64,000 nucleotides of DNA from Desulfosarcina widdelii. Its GTDB lineage: Bacteria > Desulfobacterota > Desulfobacteria > Desulfobacterales > Desulfosarcinaceae. Below the pieces are notes generated by a model. The model saw only the letters and a list, made by a program, of their open reading frames with translations. It was not told the DNA's origin and searched no databases. This document shows positions 62,627 to 64,000 of this stretch, piece by piece. The first letter of the stretch is position 1. Each line of letters opens with the position of its first letter. The stretch is from NCBI RefSeq assembly GCF_009688965.1, contig NZ_AP021875.1, positions 1,860,001-1,924,000 of the forward strand, in the 5' to 3' direction. Both the position numbers and the translations under genes were made by a program.

Positions 62627-62979
62627 GGCACCACCTCTTCGAAGTAGATCTGCTCGCCTTCCTCATTGATCGCCCCGAACGCCACTTTCAGCTGCCGGGT
62701 CCGGGAATCCGCCAGCAGATCAAACGCAGTCAGCTCAACGATGCCCGGCGTATTGATAATGACCGATTTGAAAATGCCATCCAGCACCACCGGGTTGGAT
62801 TGCTTCACGAGAACTTGCTGCAAATAGGGTACGCCCTCGCGCAGGTCCCGGAACCATTCACCCATCCACGTCTTCAGCCGCTGGGCCAGGTGTTGCTCGA
62901 TGGCGTCGCCTTCGGTCACCTTGGCCAGATCGCGGTTGGAGACGATCAGATCCCAATTGCTGTCCAGGGCCAGGTCCAC
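62623..62979 (-). CDS. Baseplate wedge protein (Mu gp46-like)
   Basis: The 118-residue protein (VTEGDAIEQHLAQRLKTWMGEWFRDLREGVPYLQQVL, then VELTAFDLLADSRTRQLKVAFGAI) belongs to the DUF2634/gp46-like group with the gpW/gp25 fold. It lies between the spike region and baseplate J, the standard order. It marks the tail as contractile-type. Confidence 0.85.
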   Translation of the reverse strand: MDLALDSNWDLIVSNRDLAKVTEGDAIEQHLAQRLKTWMGEWFRDLREGVPYLQQVLVKQSNPVVLDGIFKSVIINTPGIVELTAFDLLADSRTRQLKVAFGAINEEGEQIYFEEVVP

Positions 62980-63203
62980 TATTCGAGGTCCCCCTTACCG
63001 GTCAGCGCCCCGCCCAGGCTGTCCAGAAACGTGCCAGGTGTGGCATTTCCGTTGGCCGTGATGTGGTCAACGATAGCCGTACAGATCACCTGCCACTGTT
63101 GCTCGAGGATCGCCTTCTCATTGACGTCCAGCATGCCGCCCGGAACCGTGGCGGCAATCGCCGCCGCCACTTCCGAACCCATCTGGTTGCCGTTCATCGC
63201 CAT
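62979..63203 (-). CDS. Small phage baseplate-region protein
   Basis: The 74 residues (EVAAAIAATVPGGMLDVNEKAILEQQWQVICTAIVDHITANG) match a small protein often found next to the spike gene in Mu-like phages; its role is unknown. The stop shares a base with the next start. Confidence 0.65.
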   Translation of the reverse strand: MAMNGNQMGSEVAAAIAATVPGGMLDVNEKAILEQQWQVICTAIVDHITANGNATPGTFLDSLGGALTGKGDLE

Positions 63204-63205
63204 CG

Positions 63206-63874
63206 CTATGTCCTCTTGATCGTTGCCAGCCGGCTGCGGTCATCCTGCAGTGCTGTGATGGTCGTATGGTAAAACGGCATGGCGCCCGCCGCCGTTATTA
63301 CCCTCGCATCGATCAGATGTCCGATGAGGCTGTCCACGATGGTGAGAAATTCCTCCGACGCGCCGGAAATGGAGATTTTCCCGGAAGGTTCCATCTCGAT
63401 GCGCATCTGATTATTTTGCAGCACCGTATTGGCGGCGCTGGTATCGGATAGCGGGTTGCCGAACGGTCGCAGCCCGGGAATAAAAATCGGATCCTTGATA
63501 TGATGAATCCGGGCATCGGACGGCGCTACGATCTGTCCGCTGCCGGCCAGCCAGGCGTCCAGACTGCGGTCCGCGAACACCAGCATGCCCAGGTCGCCGG
63601 ATGCCACCGGAAGATGCAGGTAGGCACTGCCCCCCGCCGCCGACGGCCACTGCACCGGCACGTCCGTGATCACCGGAAGTTCCGCCCGGCCGCTGTCTCC
63701 TTCGGAAAGTTTCTGAATATACTGTTTTTTGAAAAGCGGCTTGACGTTGGCCTTCTGAGCAGAATGATCGTATTTTTCGATGCGGGCGGGAAGGCACACG
63801 CGCAGGTCCAGCATCTGGCGCCGGATAGCGTCCATGATGACTTTGGCCATCGTCTTGCCCGCTTTTCCGCTCAT
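63206..63874 (-). CDS. Baseplate spike (Gp138/gpV-like) protein
   Basis: The 222 residues have an N-terminal OB-like part (LRVCLPARIEKYDHSAQKANVKPLFKKQY, LPVITDVPVQWPSAAGGSAYLHLPV, GDLGMLVFADRSLDAWLAGSG) typical of Gp138-type membrane-piercing spikes, and a C-terminal beta segment (QMRIEMEPSGKISISG). It forms the needle tip of a contractile tail. The ATG at 63874 overlaps the upstream stop (ATGA), which fixes the start. Confidence 0.85.
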   Translation of the reverse strand: MSGKAGKTMAKVIMDAIRRQMLDLRVCLPARIEKYDHSAQKANVKPLFKKQYIQKLSEGDSGRAELPVITDVPVQWPSAAGGSAYLHLPVASGDLGMLVFADRSLDAWLAGSGQIVAPSDARIHHIKDPIFIPGLRPFGNPLSDTSAANTVLQNNQMRIEMEPSGKISISGASEEFLTIVDSLIGHLIDARVITAAGAMPFYHTTITALQDDRSRLATIKRT

Positions 63875-64000
63875 AGGGTCACCGCCACGCCTTCAGCGTA
63901 CCAGCTCTGGCCGTGGGTATCGCCGACGAAGTCCACCGCCTCCAGTTTGTACAAACCGTTTACGGATTGATTCTGATCACATTGAATTTTTACCAGTCGG
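63871..64000 (-). CDS. Phage protein, C-terminal fragment (cut by window edge)
   Basis: The open frame entering from the right edge ends with LYKLEAVDFVGDTHGQSWYAEGVAVTL and a TGA at 63873-63871 that overlaps the spike start. By Mu gene order it should be the gp44-like (gpP/tail hub region) protein or a small protein near it; too little is visible to decide. Confidence 0.6.
   Translation of the reverse strand, partial: RLVKIQCDQNQSVNGLYKLEAVDFVGDTHGQSWYAEGVAVTL

Larger units (their letters stand above)
51055..64000. mobile_element. Prophage B: Mu-like transposable prophage with contractile-type baseplate (partial)
   Basis: The right end is inferred from the motif pair at 51067-51103, which directly abuts the left end of prophage A. 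Moving up in coordinates come the methylase, small membrane protein, a run of fibre-like genes, DUF2612 protein, baseplate J, gp46-like, a small protein and the spike, in the reverse of the Mu transcription order. The left part lies beyond the window. All genes are on the minus strand and most overlap by a few bases. Confidence 0.75.

Noticed and set aside
61445-62647. 400-codon plus-strand frame
   Set aside because: It is antisense to the well-recognised baseplate J gene and has no family features.

Overview
The window is a bacterial chromosome segment of moderately high GC. Its style points to a Desulfobacterota (Desulfosarcina-like) relative: large hybrid histidine kinases, a PAS protein with a C-terminal Cys4 tail, a Cys-type sulfatase, and many copies of a CTCACGCAAAG...GCTTCGCGTGAG interspersed repeat. 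That placement is inferred from protein style only; no rRNA or marker gene is present.

Region 1 (1-9.6 kb) holds signalling and housekeeping genes: a partial cache-type sensor, a class III aminotransferase, a membrane hybrid kinase, a PAS protein, a diguanylate cyclase and two small proteins, separated by interspersed repeats. Region 2 (9.8-17.5 kb, minus strand) is a probable DNA-defence island. A 1742-residue protein joining a DnaQ-like exonuclease, a RecQ helicase and a UvrD helicase is followed by a 98-residue protein and an HNH endonuclease whose N-terminus resembles the sulfur-binding domain of phosphorothioate-dependent restriction enzymes; a second HNH endonuclease lies just upstream. 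Region 3 (18-26.2 kb) has an orphan solute-binding protein between direct repeats, higBA and hipBA-type toxin-antitoxin pairs, a sulfatase and a second hybrid kinase.

Region 4 (about 26.7 kb to the window end) is mobile DNA. A truncated tRNA-Arg 3' end lies at 26.6 kb. Paired 15-bp motifs spaced 22 bp apart, laid out like Mu transposase sites R1/R2, occur at 26.75 kb and 51.07 kb, with inverted copies at 50.82 and 51.03 kb. I infer two transposable prophages in tandem. Prophage A (about 26.74-51.05 kb) has a repressor and operators at 46.7 kb, early genes, a transposase fused in frame to a Gp37-like tail gene (the head genes are missing), a siphovirus-like tail module, a DNA adenine methylase, and low-GC cargo at both ends. 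The right-end cargo comprises AbiTii, an Mrr-like nuclease split by an IS4-family element, a GIY-YIG-like protein and a PD-(D/E)xK-like protein. The left-end cargo includes a two-gene unit with an alarmone-synthetase domain. Prophage B (51.05 kb to beyond 64 kb) shows a contractile-type baseplate module and then a run of fibre-like genes, six of which encode signal peptides, ending in the same transmembrane-protein / structured-element / methylase module as prophage A.

The strongest leads are the exonuclease-RecQ-UvrD operon, the transposase-Gp37 deletion fusion, the phage end sites, the alarmone-synthetase pair, the exported fibre proteins, and the duplicated structured element upstream of both phage methylases, which shows a compensatory base change.
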